A stretch of 6,326 nucleotides of DNA from an uncultured Curtobacterium sp. (lineage in GTDB: Bacteria > Actinomycetota > Actinomycetes > Actinomycetales > Microbacteriaceae): positions 1 through 6,326 of the forward strand of contig CAJYIG010000012.1 in the NCBI GenBank assembly GCA_913774725.1, in the 5' to 3' direction. This document shows positions 5,154 through 6,326 of the stretch, in pieces (the first letter of the stretch is position 1; the number at the start of each line of letters is the position of its first letter). Below the pieces are notes generated by a model, which was not told the origin of the DNA, did no database searches, and saw only the letters and a list, made by a program, of their open reading frames with translations. Position numbers and translations under genes: made by a program.

Positions 5154-6145
5154 GAGTCATCGGCACGGGCGGCATCGCCCACTCGTTCGTGGCGGACTGC
5201 ACCGCTGCCGGCATCGACTTCGTCGCCGTCGGCAGCCGCTCCCGAACGTCCGCCGAGGCGTTCGCCGCCGAGCACGGCATCCCCCGCGCGCACGGCTCCT
5301 ACGCGGAACTCGTCGGCGATCCCGACGTCGACGCGGTGTACGTCGCGACGCCCCACTCCCGCCACGCGGAGGACGCGCTGCTCGCGATCGCCGCGGGCAA
5401 GCACGTCCTGGTCGAGAAGGCCTTCACGATCACCGCGGCCGAGGCCCGCCGCGTGGTCGACGCCGCCCGACGCGCCGACGTGGCGGTGTCCGAAGCCATG
5501 TGGACACGGTTCCTGCCGCAGATGCGGATGATCCGGGAACTCGTCGCCGAGGGACGCATCGGCCGCCCGCGCCTGGTCGAGGCCACCCACCACCAGGCCC
5601 TGCCGACCGACCCGCACCACCGGCTGAACGACCCGGCGCTCGGCGGCGGCGCGATCCTCGACCTCGGCGTCTACCCGATCTCGTTCGCCGTGGACGTGCT
5701 CGGCGTCCCCACCGCGGTCACGGCAGCGGGGACGCTGAGCGACCAGGGCGTCGACACGCAGATGGGCGTGGTGCTCACGCACGACGGCGGCACCCAGTCG
5801 ACGCTCCACTTCGGCCTCGACCTGCGGAGCCCGAACACGGCGTCGATCATCGGCGAGGACGGTCGGATCGACCTCGACGACACCTGGTACACGCCGACGA
5901 CCTGGCGGCTCCGCGACCGTGACGGCACGGTGGTCGAGGAGTACGACTCGCGCGAGGAGCTCACCGGGTACGCGCACGAGGCCCGTGCGTTCGAGGCGAT
6001 GGTCACGTCCGGCACCCACGAGGGCGGGGTGATGGACCCCGAGGAGACGGTCGCGATCATGGCGGTGATGGACGAGGCCCGTCGCCAGGTCGGCGTCCGC
6101 TACGCGGCCGACACGGCGGAGTCGGGCACCCCCGCGGCAGACTGA
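5138..6145 (+). CDS. Gfo/Idh/MocA-family NAD(P)-dependent oxidoreductase
   Basis: A cytoplasmic dehydrogenase of 335 residues, the usual family length. The N-terminal Rossmann domain (about 1-120) opens with RWGVIGTGGIA, holding the nucleotide motif G9-x-G11-G12-x-x-A14. After the second strand comes GSRSR (32-36), whose arginines suggest preference for NADP. The family's EKP motif appears as E93-K94-A95, keeping the catalytic lysine with Pro replaced by Ala. EAMWTRFLP (119-127) and GGGAILDLGVYPI (169-181, with D175 and Y179 near the expected active site) resemble the dimeric dihydrodiol dehydrogenase-like branch. The C-terminal alpha/beta domain should bind a sugar or diol substrate, not predictable here. 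The gene is divergent from the phosphatase with a 170-base gap and shows no pathway link to it. The ATG at 5138 starts directly at the conserved strand. Confidence 0.95.
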   Translation: MTVRWGVIGTGGIAHSFVADCTAAGIDFVAVGSRSRTSAEAFAAEHGIPRAHGSYAELVGDPDVDAVYVATPHSRHAEDALLAIAAGKHVLVEKAFTITAAEARRVVDAARRADVAVSEAMWTRFLPQMRMIRELVAEGRIGRPRLVEATHHQALPTDPHHRLNDPALGGGAILDLGVYPISFAVDVLGVPTAVTAAGTLSDQGVDTQMGVVLTHDGGTQSTLHFGLDLRSPNTASIIGEDGRIDLDDTWYTPTTWRLRDRDGTVVEEYDSREELTGYAHEARAFEAMVTSGTHEGGVMDPEETVAIMAVMDEARRQVGVRYAADTAESGTPAAD

Positions 6146-6226
6146 CCCCCGCGGCGGGCTGACCCCGGCGGCAGCCCGACCCCGGCGGCGGGCCGATCCC
6201 GGCTGCAGACCGACCCCGGCGAGCGG
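6125..6226 (+). repeat. 17-bp degenerate tandem repeat over the oxidoreductase stop codon
   Basis: Six 17-base units run 6125-6141, 6142-6158, 6159-6175, 6176-6192, 6193-6209 and 6210-6226, with the approximate consensus CYGACCCCGGCGGCRGG. The first unit is the last coding segment (Gly-Thr-Pro-Ala-Ala-Asp) and the stop TGA begins the second. The remainder fills most of the intergenic gap. Because 17 is not a multiple of three, units fall in changing frames. Confidence 0.75.
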
Positions 6227-6249
6227 TCACACCGATCGCGGATCCGGCC

Positions 6250-6278
6250 TGGAGGCTCCTCCCGCGGTTCCGTAGGAT
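6250..6278 (+). promoter_or_regulatory. Promoter for the gene starting at 6287, probably leaderless
   Basis: TAGGAT at 6273-6278 fits the -10 pattern TANNNT and ends eight bases before the ATG at 6287, so transcription would begin at or next to the start codon. No Shine-Dalgarno sequence lies at the usual distance. A weak -35 (TGGAGG, 6250-6255) has a 17-base spacer. Confidence 0.5.
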
Positions 6279-6286
6279 CGGTCACG

Positions 6287-6326
6287 ATGTCCGACCAGCA
6301 GCCCTCGTCGAAGTCCGTCCCGACAC
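6287..6326 (+). CDS. Start of an unidentified gene (3' part outside window)
   Basis: An ATG at 6287 opens a frame that runs to the window edge: 13 complete codons, reading MSDQQPSSKSVPT. This polar, Ser/Pro/Gln-rich start looks like a disordered N-terminal tail and gives no clue to function. The case for a real gene is the well-placed TAGGAT -10 box just upstream, codon use that fits the genome, and the position in an otherwise gene-free gap after the oxidoreductase. There is too little sequence to name it. Confidence 0.55.
   Translation, partial: MSDQQPSSKSVPT

Noticed and set aside
4409..6019. A 536-codon open frame on the minus strand over the oxidoreductase and phosphatase start regions
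   Set aside because: It crosses two genes with clear family motifs in other frames, and its product is a biased Arg/Pro/Ser-rich sequence in the last third.

Overview
The window is high-GC DNA (roughly 70% by eye) with GTG starts, strong G/C third-position bias and actinobacterial gene order. The topA-tmk-holB order and the protein sequences suggest a member of the Microbacteriaceae (Curtobacterium-like). That placement is an inference, because no marker gene was searched.

Layout: (1) Bases 1-2247 are a plus-strand DNA-metabolism run: the 3' end of topA (DNA topoisomerase I), tmk (thymidylate kinase, overlapping topA by 4 bases) and holB (DNA polymerase III delta' subunit). (2) After a 162-base gap comes an unlinked TetR-type regulator (2410-3045), then a tRNA-Thr(CGU) gene (3090-3162). 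The tRNA has a TATAGT promoter, a small leader hairpin and a long terminator-like hairpin. (3) On the minus strand, converging on the tRNA, lies a secreted acid phosphatase of the HAD superfamily (3309-4967). It is built from two near-identical catalytic domains in tandem. Three 26-bp tandem repeats follow its stop codon. (4) Divergent from it, a Gfo/Idh/MocA-family NAD(P)-dependent oxidoreductase runs 5138-6145. It has a 27-bp periodic repeat over its start codon and a 17-bp periodic repeat over its stop codon. (5) The window ends in the first 13 codons of another plus-strand gene (from 6287), which appears to be transcribed without a leader.

The first three genes belong together: supercoiling control, dTTP supply and clamp loading for replication. 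The remaining genes show no shared pathway. The most notable features are the duplicated, apparently fully catalytic phosphatase, a delta' subunit lacking its zinc-module cysteines, and three short tandem-repeat patches, each at the edge of a gene. I see no sign of a phage, insertion sequence, CRISPR array or defence system, and nothing that amounts to a new multi-gene system.
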